64,000 nt of DNA from Chrysomallon squamiferum (Eukaryota; Mollusca; Gastropoda; Neomphalida; Peltospiridae): NCBI GenBank assembly GCA_012295275.1, contig CM022665.1:23309502-23373501 (forward strand). The letters run 5' to 3'. Positions 12,538 through 25,705 of this stretch are shown here, piece by piece. The notes below the pieces were generated by a model, which saw only the letters and a program-made list of their open reading frames with translations, did no database searches and was not told the DNA's origin. A program made the position numbers and the translations under genes. Position 1 is the first letter of the stretch; the number at the start of each line of letters is the position of its first letter.

Positions 12538-14677
12538 GTAAGTACTTCTGATTTTTTACGTTTTTATTTATTCCTATACTATGTTATTTTTTTAGTAGTG
12601 TCTTTTAGGTTTTCTCTCGAAAGTAAAATTTCAGTGTCTAATACTATTTAATGCATTTTAAAACGACGTTTTACATAACACATTAATTTAATTTGTATAA
12701 TACCCGAATGAACGTGCATACACACTAAAACTCACACACATCCACATATACCCATATTAAGTATATACATATCTGCACATATCTAATAACATTATATATT
12801 GACATATTTATATATATAAAACATACGTACATATATACATACATACACACACGAATACATGCATGCACACATTCACACACCCTTACATATACATATACAT
12901 GCATACATACGTACGTACATACATGTGGATAAGTACATACGCACATACATACATGCATACATATATGGATACATAAATGTATATGTGCATACATACATGT
13001 ATACTGTTGTGAGTATGTTACAGTAACATCACGTTTATATATAATCATGGTTAAATCAGTGTTTATATATAATCACGTAACTTGTAGCATGTTTGATAAA
13101 GAAAAGAAAAACAAACAACCAAGAAACGACAGAAAAATAAAGAAGAAAAAGAAATAACAGACGTGTATTGCTTTCCATGCTAGGAGCAGTTATCGATGTT
13201 CAGTCTAAAAATATCTACTTGTCCAGTGAGACTGAAATAACAACATTTGGTCATTATTTAGACAAGAAACAATCTGTATTGTATAATAGCAAGATACTTT
13301 TTACAGTCAATCGCTTAGACAAGTAATACATTAGAGAAACATTTTATAGTACTATTGAAAAATACGTCTTTTAGTCAGTGCCTTACACAACGAATATTTT
13401 AAATGCTCTAAAAATATATTTTATTATTATTATAATAATTGCAAAATACGTTTTTATTACAGTCGCTTAGAGAAGTAATATATTAACTGCTTTAGAAGCA
13501 TTATTATCAAACCATTCAAGTTTGTGGTGGTATGTAATTATAACCCTGAAAATCCTCCAGTCAGACAGATGAATTCGCCTTCGTTGAATTTGTATATGTT
13601 CAATTTACTTGCTATATTAATATATTTATTAAACTGTTAATACAGAAGAATGCAAGGTATTTTTACAACCGCGAAGTATTTTGAAAAAACAAGCAGTTTA
13701 AAAATGGAATAAAAAACAAATAATAACAAATAAAGATTTTTAAAGAGAAATGACCCGATTATAACTAATGTCGTTCACGGAACTGTACATCGAAATAGAT
13801 ATTCTGGTTTCTAAAGCAAGAAAAGCAGTCAAAAACAATGATGTATTACTAGCAATGGAAGACATTTATAGCAATTAAAATCAGCAGGCTCTGATGAAAA
13901 CTGTATTCCCAAATGTATCAGATTGAAAACAGGTCACAGTCTACACGTAGTTTATTCTACGTAATGAATTAATATATCGACTGATAAAAATACTCTTTTT
14001 TATTAGAAACTGGCATTTGTGTTTTTATTTGTGTAAATTACGGGCAGACCAACCTCTTCGTCGCCTGTAAAGAAAGAGTGACTTTATTTGAGCGTTACGA
14101 TATACACTTCAGAGCTACAAGTATCCATAAAACAAAGATTTACCTGGTTTCTGTAATTTATGATATAATATTTATATGAAATTTGTGACTTTTCATTTTT
14201 TTTTTATTAATGTGAAATCATTTAGACAAGCTGTGTGCAATATCTGCTATTCTATTGTATTACTCCATTTTGCGTTTTTTATTTTATTTATTAGCTCACA
14301 GTAAATCTCTAAATGACTACTGACTGTTCACTGGCGGCCCAGTTCAGTGATTATTAATTAAATTACTCAGTCATTTGTTATTGTTACAGCTCACACTTCT
14401 ATATCCGAATATTATTTGCAGACAATGAAACCAGCTTTTTTCTTTCTATCTTTGATTCAGTCTTTCTTTTTCTTTTTTCTTTTTTGTTCCTCATTATTTC
14501 TTAACTCAACCAACAGATGACTTCATAAATGGCGCCTTCTATATCCGACATTTCATATGTTTGTAACTTTATTTTGTTGTATTTTTTTTTAAAGGGATAA
14601 AAGATTTTATTGGTTAGTGGTTGAGTGGTTACTGGTGATTTTATACAATTATTATTCGTTGTTTTAGTGCTGAAACA

Positions 14678-15237
14678 ATGAGAAGCTACATCTTTGTTCT
14701 AGCTGTACTGATATTTACTACAGGTGAGTTCTTTGATTTATTATAGTGAACTGGGAAGGAAATAAAATAAAATATTACAAGATACAAAAGGTAAAACATA
14801 ACTAAGAAAATACGAAAATAAATTAACAGAAAAGAAAATATAATGGTAAATATCATATAAAATATCTTTTCTTGGCAAAACATACGGAACAGTTTAACAC
14901 AACTTCAGAAGTAGAGAGAATGAAGTATGAGTAGACTCGTGACAGAAGTTTATTACAGATGTGGTTAGTGGGGATTTTCGTCGATGATTTCCCAATGGCG
15001 TGTTTTCCACTTCATGTCCAGCTGCTGATTTTTCAAAGTCGTGACAGGTCTTTATTACATGTAAAACAGATGAAGTGAAAAATGAGGGTTATGTTTCCCT
15101 GGTTTTATCGTAAGCAGAAAGAAAAAGTCTAAGAAACAAAACTTTTTTGTTACTGATGTAATAACACGTATCTATGTTGTATGTTGTTGTTTTTTTTTGG
15201 AGGGGTATTGTGAATTTGTGGTGTATCATTATTTATC

Positions 15238-15312
<75 letters not shown>

Positions 15313-18245
15313 TTCTTCCTGTGTTTTGATTTTAAACTTCAGTTGATTTCTCTAGTATTTATTGAGCAGTAGTTTCAAAGTAATGTATGTTGACTTTTTT
15401 TTCAGTTTCTGGTCAGTTCTGGGACTGTAGAAATCCACAACTGAATTGTGTTTCTCCTGGTACATGCGATGCCAGTGGAGTTTGCACTGGATGCCCGGAT
15501 TCCGGTTACGACTGTGGATTAGACAGCGGTAAATACGAATGAAACTAATTTTTATATTTAAACAACAACAGAAAAGTTAATAATAATAATAATAAATAAA
15601 TAAATAAATAAATAAATAAAATCTCGTTTCTTTGTGGTATTACTGTCTTTGGTATTTATTTCCGAATTGTAAAAGCTGTTGTCAGTTATCGTTTTCAACT
15701 AAATAACTGTAAAATTGTTAATTTGAACGTTTTAAATCTGATTTCTATCGAGAAATAGCACAACCGATTTCTCTAAGGATGTTTACTTATTATTTAACTT
15801 GGTCACTGTTTTATCACGTATACATTTAATTGAACAAACGTACATAAATAAATAGACCAAAGACAGAAGAATATATCAGAATATTTCAAACTTCAAGAAA
15901 CTTAATTTTTCTCATTCTAAAAAAAAATAAATAAATAAATAAAATAATATTAATAATAATAATAACAATAAAAATCTAATATTTTTGTAATATTTTTCTC
16001 CTTCCACAGCTAACAAAGGTAAAAACGACTGCACAGCTAAATCGTGTTCAAATGGAGGCACATGTACAGATAAAAAACAGGGCGACAGCTCAGTAACCTG
16101 TTACTGCCCCCCTGAGTACATGGGAAATACTTGTGAGACTCCACGGTGTAAGTACAACACACCCTAAATTATCGTTGTTGTTGTTGGTGCTGCTGTTGTT
16201 AACTTTTTTGTTCATCTTCTTGTACTGTTTTTGGCATTTATTATACTTTCCTTCTTTAGTTTTTACTTGTCACCATTAGTTTTATCAGCAAATAGTTTAA
16301 TTATCTTATTGTTATTGTTGTTGTTGTTGTTATTATTATTATTATTATTATTATTTACATTTCAATTAGTTTGATCGCTTAAATGAAAGATTCTAACATG
16401 TGCGCATATATAGTTTTATTGTTATTATATTATTAGTATAAATATTATTATTATCATCATCATCATCATTATTAATGTTATGTTGTTGTTGTTGTTGTTG
16501 TTGTTTATTAGCTATATTATTTTTGACAGTTACCGTGGTATGTCACGGGGAATATATGGATGTAACTGTAAACCCTGCATTTACTCCTAATGGAGGTGTT
16601 TATGTTTTTGGCAAACCTAACTGTAAACTGAGTGGAAGTGGAACTGGTCCGTACAAGAAAACATTAAACCACGCTGATGATGCAACGTGTGGTGCCAGTG
16701 CTGAAACGACGTCAGTTGTATGTTATTAAATACGTTTACTTACTGACTCAGCCGTCATATATTTACTTATTTATTTATTTTAGTATCTGTATTTACTTCA
16801 TGAAAAATACTTAAACACGTGTCGCAAGTACACACACACACACACACACAACCACCTACGTACATACTTCTAAATATAGACATACATACAGAATGAACCA
16901 GAATCAACAGCTAATGTTTTTTATAACCAAATGAAGTAATACAAAACGATGTGGAAATCGACTAATACGAAATTTTTAAAACTTTAAACATAATCAGAAT
17001 TACGCATTGAAATACTGCACTATAAAAAATATTTTGATATAATAATTACTAATGAAAAAAGCATCATCCATTTATGTGTTATAATTAATAATGTGAACCA
17101 ACTATACTTCAGTATTTTGTTTTAGTCAATATTTTCTCTTTTTGCTGTTTGCTTTTTGTATGCGAATCGGTATTTCCAAGTAATTATAACTCAAATAAAA
17201 TTTAAAGTTTATTATAAAAGCATATTTTGAATTTTCCCTTCTTTTTCAGTTTAAACGTTTTCATTTTTAATGTTTTGTCTTCAGTTCATTTAGTTCATTT
17301 TTTAAAATTAAAATCGTCATTTTACAGGGAACAAAAGCCTGGGAAAGAAAATTATTAGTTCAAGAACACGCAGCAGTGGTAACAGACGCCGATTTCATTG
17401 TTAAATTCACGTGTACTTTCGATGGAGAGACACTGGTTTCACACACAGCAACAACAGTAAACATTGATGATAGGTATGTTCATATATATAACATCTTTAT
17501 TCCATTAAATACTGACATTCTGACATAATGGAAATAGTACTTTTAAAAGATATTCCTTCCTGTACTATAGTTTCATTTGAATAGATATGTAAGAGAAACA
17601 TTAAACACTTTTGAAACAATACGGGTGGATGGATGATTGAATATACAGATTATTCTTCTGACAGTGACAGATATGTATCTAGAGAGATAGATTCAGATAT
17701 TTTCAGTTATATAAAGATTCATTATATAACTCAAACGAATTGATCAAATTGTAGACTACGTAATACTGAGAATTTATTGTAGTAATAATTGTATATCAGT
17801 GTTTTATTCGAATATAATTTGACCTAAATCAACATTTAAATTTTTATCACTTAGTGTTGATTCATTTACCTTCACTCTTACTCGAAGATGTCCCATTCTT
17901 AAAACTAATTTAATTTTACCGTAGTGGTTTCGATGAAGCTACACAAACTGGAGAGTTCGGAAAGGTGAAATTGGAAGCTTCTCCTACTGATACGAGTCTA
18001 GCCGTTGGAGCAAAAGTCACCTTTACCTTGACAGGAGATACTGGTATCATTTTAATTTATTTATTACTCCTTAAATAATTACTGGAAATAATTGTTTTTT
18101 TCCTGTTTTTTTTTTTGTTTGTTTTTTTAAAGAACCGTTCTATTTTGTTATTTATTTACTTTTATATGATATTATTATTATTTTGTTCATGCAAAATCGT
18201 AGCTGAATGGATACCCAGAACCGCTTTTATCTCTCTCTCTCTCTC

Positions 18246-18286
<41 letters not shown>

Positions 18287-18511
18287 AGTACATACCCATG
18301 CACACTAATTCATTCTCTGTCACTACACACATTTCAATAATAACAAAGAAGAAATTTTGTTATTATTTTTCTTTCAGAATTAGACAGAATCAGAATAGAG
18401 AAAATAAGCGTGTCAGCTAACGATGCAGCTGAAATTATTATTTTTGACAATGGGTATGTACTGATAAAAATAAAAAATAAATCAGTTTGTTGTATTCTTA
18501 ATCTTTTCTAT

Positions 18512-18608
<97 letters not shown>

Positions 18609-19500
18609 GAATGTGTTTATGTGTGTATGTGTGGGAATCACTGTAAAGGCCATAACCTCCCACAAAAAGATAAATGTATTATATCTGATCATGGCCTAGA
18701 GCAGCAGCATTTAACCACATCAAAGAAACAAAGAAAACATCAAATGATTACTGTTTCAGATGTCCGCTGCCTAACAAACAAGCATTCATTGGAGATCCAG
18801 CTCCGGCTACAGACACAGCCGTAACATCTCGAGCGTTAGCAAAACTTGTAGTTGTTAAATTTACAGGACACGAGGATCTGACCTGGTCGTTCACCGTGAA
18901 AACGTGTTTAGCTGGTGATAGTTCTTGTGACGCTGCATCGGTGAGTTCAATGTGAATTTGAAAATATTACTTTCTAATAGACCACATATTGTTGTAAATC
19001 ACAATTTAACCTTTCTATTTTCTAACTAGTTTAGGCAACCTTTAATGTCAAGAACTAAGTAACTAATTAACAACAACGATGATAATGACAATGATTCAGA
19101 TTATATTAATAATGAGAAAAATAACTACTACAACACGGGTTACGTAAGAATAAGGAATGGAATGGAGAACTGTTATCACGTAATTTTGTTATGTCTAAAA
19201 TAATTATAATATATTTTTCTTATATAAATTTTGTATTAGTCGAGATGAAATATACTTCCATTATTTTAATTTCTGGAAAAAATATTAAAGACTGACCTTT
19301 TAATATCCTTTCCTACATATAGCATTAGTGAGTTGAGTACAATATACGACAATGATTATATGCAAATATGCATTATATATCTTTTTGTATACTGCAGTGT
19401 GCAAAAAGGCGAAGAAGGTCAGCTGGTGTTCTACCTGACAACTCCACTGAAGTGGTCAACTACAGGATCAACGTCGTCGAATCACATCAAAATCGTAAGT

Positions 19501-19585
<85 letters not shown>

Positions 19586-19855
19586 ATTTAGTCCAGTTAA
19601 ATTACATTTTTTTTCCTCTTTCTTTTCCCAGTGATTGAACAACAAAGATCCTCTGGCGGTGAAACAGAATGCGTCGACGTCAACAAAATGACGGCGGCAG
19701 TGGTTGCGATGGCGGTGGTGTGTTTCATCCTCCTCGTGATCTGCCTCGTTTTCATTGTTCGAGTTGTGTCATCACGACGTAACGTGGAGGGCAGCAAACA
19801 GAATCTGTACGAAACAGGGTCCTACGACATCCCACGCATGGTCGCCAAACAATAA
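14678..19855 (+). CDS. ZP-domain transmembrane protein, copy B (complete, 445 aa)
   Basis: Ten coding exons were assembled from AG/GT borders with continuous frame: 14678-14723, 15406-15528, 16010-16147, 16530-16717, 17328-17473, 17925-18043, 18378-18453, 18760-18940, 19398-19494 and 19632-19855. They give 1338 nt. Residues 1-16 are a hydrophobic signal peptide. About 16-57 is a six-cysteine module and about 60-102 an EGF-like domain (SCSNGGTCTD...CYCPPEYMGNTC). From about 104 to 340 is a ZP module with many single short beta-strand exons. Residues 340-347 read CAKRRRRS, a furin-type site typical of the ZP C-terminal cleavage position. One transmembrane helix lies at about 391-415, and a 30-residue tail ends GSYDIPRMVAKQ. 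ZP proteins polymerise outside the cell into coats, matrices or mucous layers after release at this site. Which coat this one builds cannot be told. A polyadenylation signal AATAAA lies at 19983-19988. Confidence 0.9.
15238..15311. repeat. (ATT)n microsatellite in ZP copy B intron
   Basis: ATT/ATC trinucleotide run equivalent to 5436-5493. Copy B has interspersed ATC units that copy A lacks. Confidence 0.9.
18227..18285. repeat. (CT)n-(GT)n microsatellite
   Basis: Compound dinucleotide tract in the intron before the eighth exon (18378-18453) of ZP copy B. Confidence 0.9.
18514..18604. repeat. (CT)n microsatellite in ZP copy B intron
   Basis: CT run of about 91 bp in the intron between coding exons 18378-18453 and 18760-18940. 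Pseudogene C has only a short CT remnant at the equivalent place (about 25160-25180, minus strand). Confidence 0.95.
19504..19577. repeat. (CT)n microsatellite filling the last ZP intron
   Basis: CT run beginning nine bases after the donor at 19495. It makes up more than half of the 137-bp last intron, which is pyrimidine-rich almost throughout. Confidence 0.95.
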
Positions 19856-20009
19856 AATATTCGACCTATCATTTCTATTTCATTATGAAATCCATGTAAT
19901 AGTGACTTGCTTATTTTTACTCTTTGACAGAGCTGTACCTGAATGAACAAAATGAAACTGATAGTTTTTCACTATCGAAAGAAATAAAATGACTTTGTAG
20001 AGATGCATT

Positions 20010-21101
20010 TAAGTGATACTGTACAGATCTGTCAAAGATACGCAATAATTAATGTCTTTTTTTTTTTTTTTTTTTTTTTGATAAATTCAATGTATTTGTA
20101 CTCATTTTGACACTATGTTATCTGCGGGAAGATAAAATGCTGGTAATTTTGAAAGGTGCTTTAAAACTAATAATTTTTAAGATATCTAATCAGAAACACA
20201 CCCACAAGCATTTATTTTATTTGCACATTTTGAACTTTTTGCTATAATGAAAATGTATATTGTTAATTAACCACACACGCCGATCCAAAGAAAAGAAGTA
20301 AAAATCGTGATAATATTAAAAATAAAATAAAATAAAATAAAATATCTATGATAGTTGTTACTGATAGGTACATTTTCTGGGTTTTTTCAGTTAATCAAAT
20401 TATCGGAAAATGTATTGAATTACCAGGGTTTCAGCTTGTTCCATTCTTGCTGAACTGATGCAAATTTTAATGTTATTAAAGTCAGATTGGACTTACATAT
20501 TTCCTAGAATTCGTCTAGTTCGTTACAGATTATGTTTGGCAGCATGAAAACATTTTAAAAAGGAAGATGTATTGAAAGAAGTGGGAATCCTTGTTCTTGT
20601 AGATGTCAATTAAAGTGTGTTTGTGGTGTTGGGTTAATCAGCAATATTCTTCTTTAGACAGTTGATATTTTCTTGCACAAACTGTTCTGGGAATGCTAAA
20701 TTTTTTCAGAGGCTTCCTTATAGTAAATACATTTTGGTCGTCCATTTCCAGTTGCTTTACTTGCTGGTCTTTTTATTTCCGCAACCTTTTTGTATTTCTG
20801 GCTGTTGGGCATCTTTCTTAATTCTGATGGACAATTCTATAAATGATGGTCAATAGAACATCCACATTTCATTCTTTGATATTCTTCTTTATGGTAATAA
20901 TCTTGGATGGTTACGTTTACTTATTTTACTTTGATGGGGTCAAAAGAAGCAGAAATTAATAGCACAGATCATGAGAATTTTTATATCAAACAAAGATTTA
21001 AATTTGGATTTTTTTCATAAGAAATAAAAGAAGAGAGCGAAGGAAACCACCACAGTAAATATATTTAAGAAACAAGCCTGAACTCTACAACATATATTTT
21101 T

Positions 21102-21137
<36 letters not shown>

Positions 21138-22892
21138 TTTTTTATCGTGTTAGTATAATGAAAGATAATTATGGTGTTTTTGTGAATGCTTTTCAATCGG
21201 ATACATAAATATAGATTATTGTATCTAAACTAATATTTGTCAAAGATGTAATTCAGATATTTAGTAACCTTGCTATCTACAGGGAAGAGAATGTCCAGGT
21301 AATATTCATAAATAAATGTCAGAAATTAAATAAAAATTTTAAAAAAAGAAGAAGAAGAAAAACGATTGAAAAAAACATGGTTTGTTTCTTGTTAATTAGG
21401 GCTGTTTATTTTTGTTTTTGTGTGTTTATGTTTTTTGTGGAGGTTGAGAAGGCTTAATAAGATTAATGAAATAGTAACTAATAAACAATAATATTACAAA
21501 ATAAACAATCGTGAGATTTTGGTTTCCATTTCTATTTTTAGTTTTTGAACCCGTAAATTATTTAATATTTTAATTTTGTTTCAATTCAAAATTAATAAAA
21601 TTATTGCACTTATTTGGTTGTTTGTTATTTGCAGTTTTAGTGAAAATTATGTATTTTTATTTTATTTTCACGGTCTGTGGATTGTTGAAAACGAAAGCCT
21701 TACTGCAGTGAGAAACGGCTTACAGACGTTTTAATACTTGCTGTAAGATAGTAATTGTTTACAAGAAAAAACATTATCGAATTGATTAGTACCCGTGTTT
21801 GAAGGGAATTCCCCAAAACGGGTGAAAAAGTCCTGTATAAAAGACAATAACTAAAATGTTTAAAAATTCAAATAAAAAAAAACATAATATTAAAAAAAAG
21901 AGGATAATATAGACAAATCTTGTTCAGTGGTGTATCTACATTTTGGGGGGACCCTGAAGCTTGAACAACGAGATCTGGATAATTACTCTTATGTTCTTCT
22001 ATGGCAAGGTCCCATGACAGGTTTTAAAAATATAGACACATCTTAAATGTTGATTAAAATTTTGAAGAAATGTGGACTGAAGTCGCTTCTGGTAACAGCG
22101 GCCCTGAAGTTTCAGCTTCATTACTTTAATACTAAATTCACACCAGCTCTTGTATATTTGGTATGATTGTAATTACAAGCTCTGTGAAAGCAAACACGGT
22201 CGTGGAAATAACCCTGTGTTTTATTGTACGGTGTCTAGGATAAACATCACTTTTAAATTTGTTTTATTCAATATTTATCAGCGTCTTTGTTTTATATCCC
22301 AACGATTAAGTATGTTTGACGATTCATCGAGAATACAAATTTGTTATTACTAATTTACTTTTTATTTTCACTAACGTTTTCATTTTTCTTGCATTAAAGT
22401 TTCAAATAATGATTAAAGTTTTAATTAATATTTAATGTTGTTTAAGTTAAACGTACACTTTGAGAAAACCGATATACAAACAAATTGTAGCTGATATCAT
22501 GACCTTAACCACTACTGCCCTGTTATTTACACATTTACTGACTGATTTGAAAAAATAATACTAAAAGGCTCAAATAAAATTTTCCTTGAAACAGTTTTCA
22601 ACAAAATAAACAGTAAATAAATAAAATAAATGACAGCGTAAACTAAAAATGAGATTAACATTATTTTTACCGGTGACGAGATTAGATTGTGCTTTTTTTC
22701 TTTCCTTCTTTCTTTTCATGAGAAGGTATTAGACTACAAATAAATTAATAGATTGTGTTAGTGGCTTATATCAGGGTGGCTTATATCTAGGAAAGAACAG
22801 CAGGCATAATAATAACAACTTTAGATAACAAAATTACTAGAAGATAAAAGACCTAAGTTTTTTAATTTTTTGTTATTTTGATTTATTTATTA

Positions 22893-22935
<43 letters not shown>

Positions 22936-23104
22936 TTTTTTTTTTTTTTTGTACGGTGCTAACAAAATAGCTGACAGTCCGTTTTTACTGAAAATGACAA
23001 AAAAATGATAATACAAATAAATGTAAAACGCTCCGAATTAGATCTACTAATTTACCTAAAGTAAATTCAGTTTATTTTGTTTGTTTATTTATTTATTTAT
23101 TAAT

Positions 23105-23137
<33 letters not shown>

Positions 23138-23480
23138 AAATCGTCATTATTTATTTATTTATTTTATAAAAAAAAAAAAAAATTTATATATTATTATTAT
23201 TATTATTTTGTTTTTTTTTTCCGAAATGGCTTGTGAACATGTAATGTGTGCCTAATGTATAGAAAAATAACTGAACCTGAAAAGTGACCAAAAGAAAATA
23301 TTGTTTTCACTAAAAGCAATGGATTTACAAAATTGCCCTCCTTTTACTTCCCACATTTTAACACAATTATACATTAAAATGTTAGTTAACATTTTTTAGC
23401 TATCAAATACAAAAGCTCAGTATTTACCCGATACATCTCTTTCACAGTGCTGTACCACATCACATGAATACATCTGTTTA
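20010..23480. other. Spacer between inverted ZP copies
   Basis: AT-rich sequence with poly-T, (ATAAA)n and (ATT)n tracts (22900-22935, 23107-23130, 23190-23208). No exon is supportable. It separates the 3' end of copy B from the inverted 3' end of copy C, so it is the loop of a large inverted repeat with arms of several hundred bases. Confidence 0.6.
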
Positions 23481-23896
23481 AAGTCATTTTATTTCTTTCG
23501 ATAGTGAAAAACTGTCAGTCTCATTTTGTTCATTCAGGTACAGCTCTGTCAAAGAGTAAAAATAAGCAAGTTACTATTACATGGATTTCATAATGAAATA
23601 GAAATGATAGGTCGAATATTTTATTGTTTGGCGACCATGCGTGGGATGTCGTAGGACCCTGTTTCGTACAGATTCTGTTTGCTGCCCTCCACGTTACGTC
23701 GTGATGACACAACTCGAACAATGAAAACGAGGCAGATCACGAGGAGGATGAAACACGCCACCGCCATCGCAGCTACTGCCGCCGTCATTTTGTTGACGTA
23801 AACGCTCTTGGTCTCACCGCCAGAGGATCTTTGTTGTTCAATCACTTGGAAAAGAAATAGGAAAAAAAATGTAATTTAACTGGACTAAAACTCACA

Positions 23897-23929
<33 letters not shown>

Positions 23930-25705
23930 AAAGATTACTTACGATTTTGATGTGATTCGACCACGTTGATCATGTAGTTGATCACGTCAGCTGATCATCT
24001 TCGCCTTTTTCTACAGTGCCGTATATAATAATAAGGGATAATATATCTTCTTTTTTTTTTTTTTTGCACTTTTTTTCCCCCACAAACTAAAATAATCGAA
24101 ATGGGTCATTCCGTGTCAAATCACCCCCCAAAAAAAGAAATTTAAACCCGACCGTCTCAGATTTTTATAATGTCTTACTCGATGATCAAGAGAGATGGTG
24201 ATCCCTAGCATCCAGAATTGATCATTCAGGTTTTAGTTAATCAGATGTTAATGGCTGAAAAGGTGTTATTTTCATGTATGTGCATTTTTTAAATCTATAT
24301 TGTGGCTAAACAAAAAATATTACACCCAGGAAACTTTTATATGTTTTAGTTAACATGTGGGAGATTAAATTTCAATAAAGGTCATCCTAAGATCACGTGA
24401 TCCACACGGTCAATTTCAAGGTCATAGCAAAGGTCAAAAGGTCAAGGTACTCCAGTATTTTCCAAACTAAAGAAAAATGGCAGTTTTGGAATCCTTGTCA
24501 TTTTGCCTTTCTAACAATACCAATTTTATGAAGATTGGCCCAGTAGTTCCTGAGATTTAAGGGTTCTAAGGTTGGTGGTCACACCCATTTTTGGCAAAAA
24601 TCTCAAAATTCGGTGGGCCGTATCTCCCACACCACTGGTCTGATTGAGCTAAAATTTCAGATTTGGTGCTGTGGGATCCCAGTCAACAAGTATACCAACA
24701 AGTATACCATAAAAATCTGAGATGGTCGGGTTTAAATCATTGGGTGATTTGACACGGAATGACCCAAATACATTTAATCTCGACTAATAAAAAGTTTATG
24801 TAAGAAAAATATATTATAGTTATTCTAAACAAAATTAAGACTATATTATCGTATTTGAATGTAATAGATTTGTCAATTCCTTTCCCATTCATTACATAAC
24901 CCTTTGTTGTTGTTATTGTTGTTAATATAGTTCTTGACATTAAAACCTGCCTAAACTGGTTAGAAAATACAAAGGTTAAATTGTGATTTACGACAGTATG
25001 TGGTCAATTACAAAGTTATATTTTCAAATTCACATTGAACTAACCGATGCAGCGTCGAACGATTTATCGCCAGTTATGCAGTTTGACGGTGAACGAGGGG
25101 GTGCTGCTTATTTAGGCCAGATACACATTTCTTTTTGTGTGGCTTTACACACACACATTCATATATCTCACAGAGTGAGAGTTGGAATTACAGGAAAGAT
25201 TAACAATACGAAACTGATCAATTCCCTTTATTTTTATCTGTTTTAATCATTTCATTATTATCTTTTTTTCTGTACCCACCCCTGTCAAAAATAGTAATGT
25301 TGGTTGAACCCATTCTGAAAGTAGAATAATATTAAAGTGTCATGTTTATAATGTCGTTATTGAAAGGTGTATAGAGCGTGAATTAGTGTACATGCGTATG
25401 TATTGTAGAGAGACGAACAGAGAAAGAGAAATTTACTTTAGAACTATCCAATTTCTAATCAGTCTCTCATTGGCTCAATAAGTAAAGGTGTACATTGAAG
25501 TCAAACAACCATTAATATAATTTATATATAAATAATAATTATTGTACTATATCAAAATAGGTTGCCTGTCTGTCCTTTGACGTTGCTGTGTTCTCTCCTT
25601 TTATTGGTTCACTTCTTAATTTATTCACTTTCTGAAACATCTGACTGATTATGACAAATAATATGAACATTATTTTTATCTCATATATGAATAAACAAAA
25701 CCGAA
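23480..25705 (-). pseudogene. ZP-domain gene copy C, inverted pseudogene
   Basis: On the minus strand the order matches copy B. A diverged promoter remnant lies at 25705-25445, including CCAAT at 25473-25469, but the TATA box is lost. Then come an exon relic at 25314-25279 (TTTTTGAC retained), an exon relic at 25096-25045 ending GACGCTGCATCG, an exon at 24010-23943, and the last exon at 23844-23621. Everything between promoter and the first relic (signal peptide, EGF, ZP-N) is deleted. The exon at 24010-23943 is 68 nt against 97 in copy B and has a TGA inside the tetra-arginine site. The 25045 relic is about 2 nt short, which shifts the frame. The last exon is intact, 224 nt in both copies, with the tail GSYDIPRMVAKQ identical. 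The reverse-strand AATAAA is at 23493-23488. Confidence 0.85.
24103..24765. mobile_element. Non-autonomous GGGTCATTCC transposon (663 bp)
   Basis: The left end GGGTCATTCCGTGTCAAATC is mirrored by the right end GATTTGACACGGAATGACCC. Target-site duplication is AAAT on both sides. Copy B's intron supplies an empty site: AAATATACTTCCATTATT aligns with the copy C flanks joined through a single ATTT. Internally, about 65 bp of the left tip is fused at 24169 to a full right arm matching 60704-61293, so it is a deletion derivative of the 2.86-kb element in GLO1 intron 2. It carries no coding capacity. Confidence 0.85.

Noticed and set aside
12725-13048. 107-codon minus-strand frame rich in Cys, Val, Tyr
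   Set aside because: Translation of (TACA)n microsatellite sequence in the 5' UTR intron region of ZP copy B.
18410-18824. Leu-Ser repeat frame and the frame after it as separate genes
   Set aside because: The first is the (CT)n tract. The second overlaps a ZP exon in the wrong frame.
19597-19797. Minus-strand frame antisense to the last ZP exon
   Set aside because: Shadow of the plus-strand exon, which has TM and splice support.
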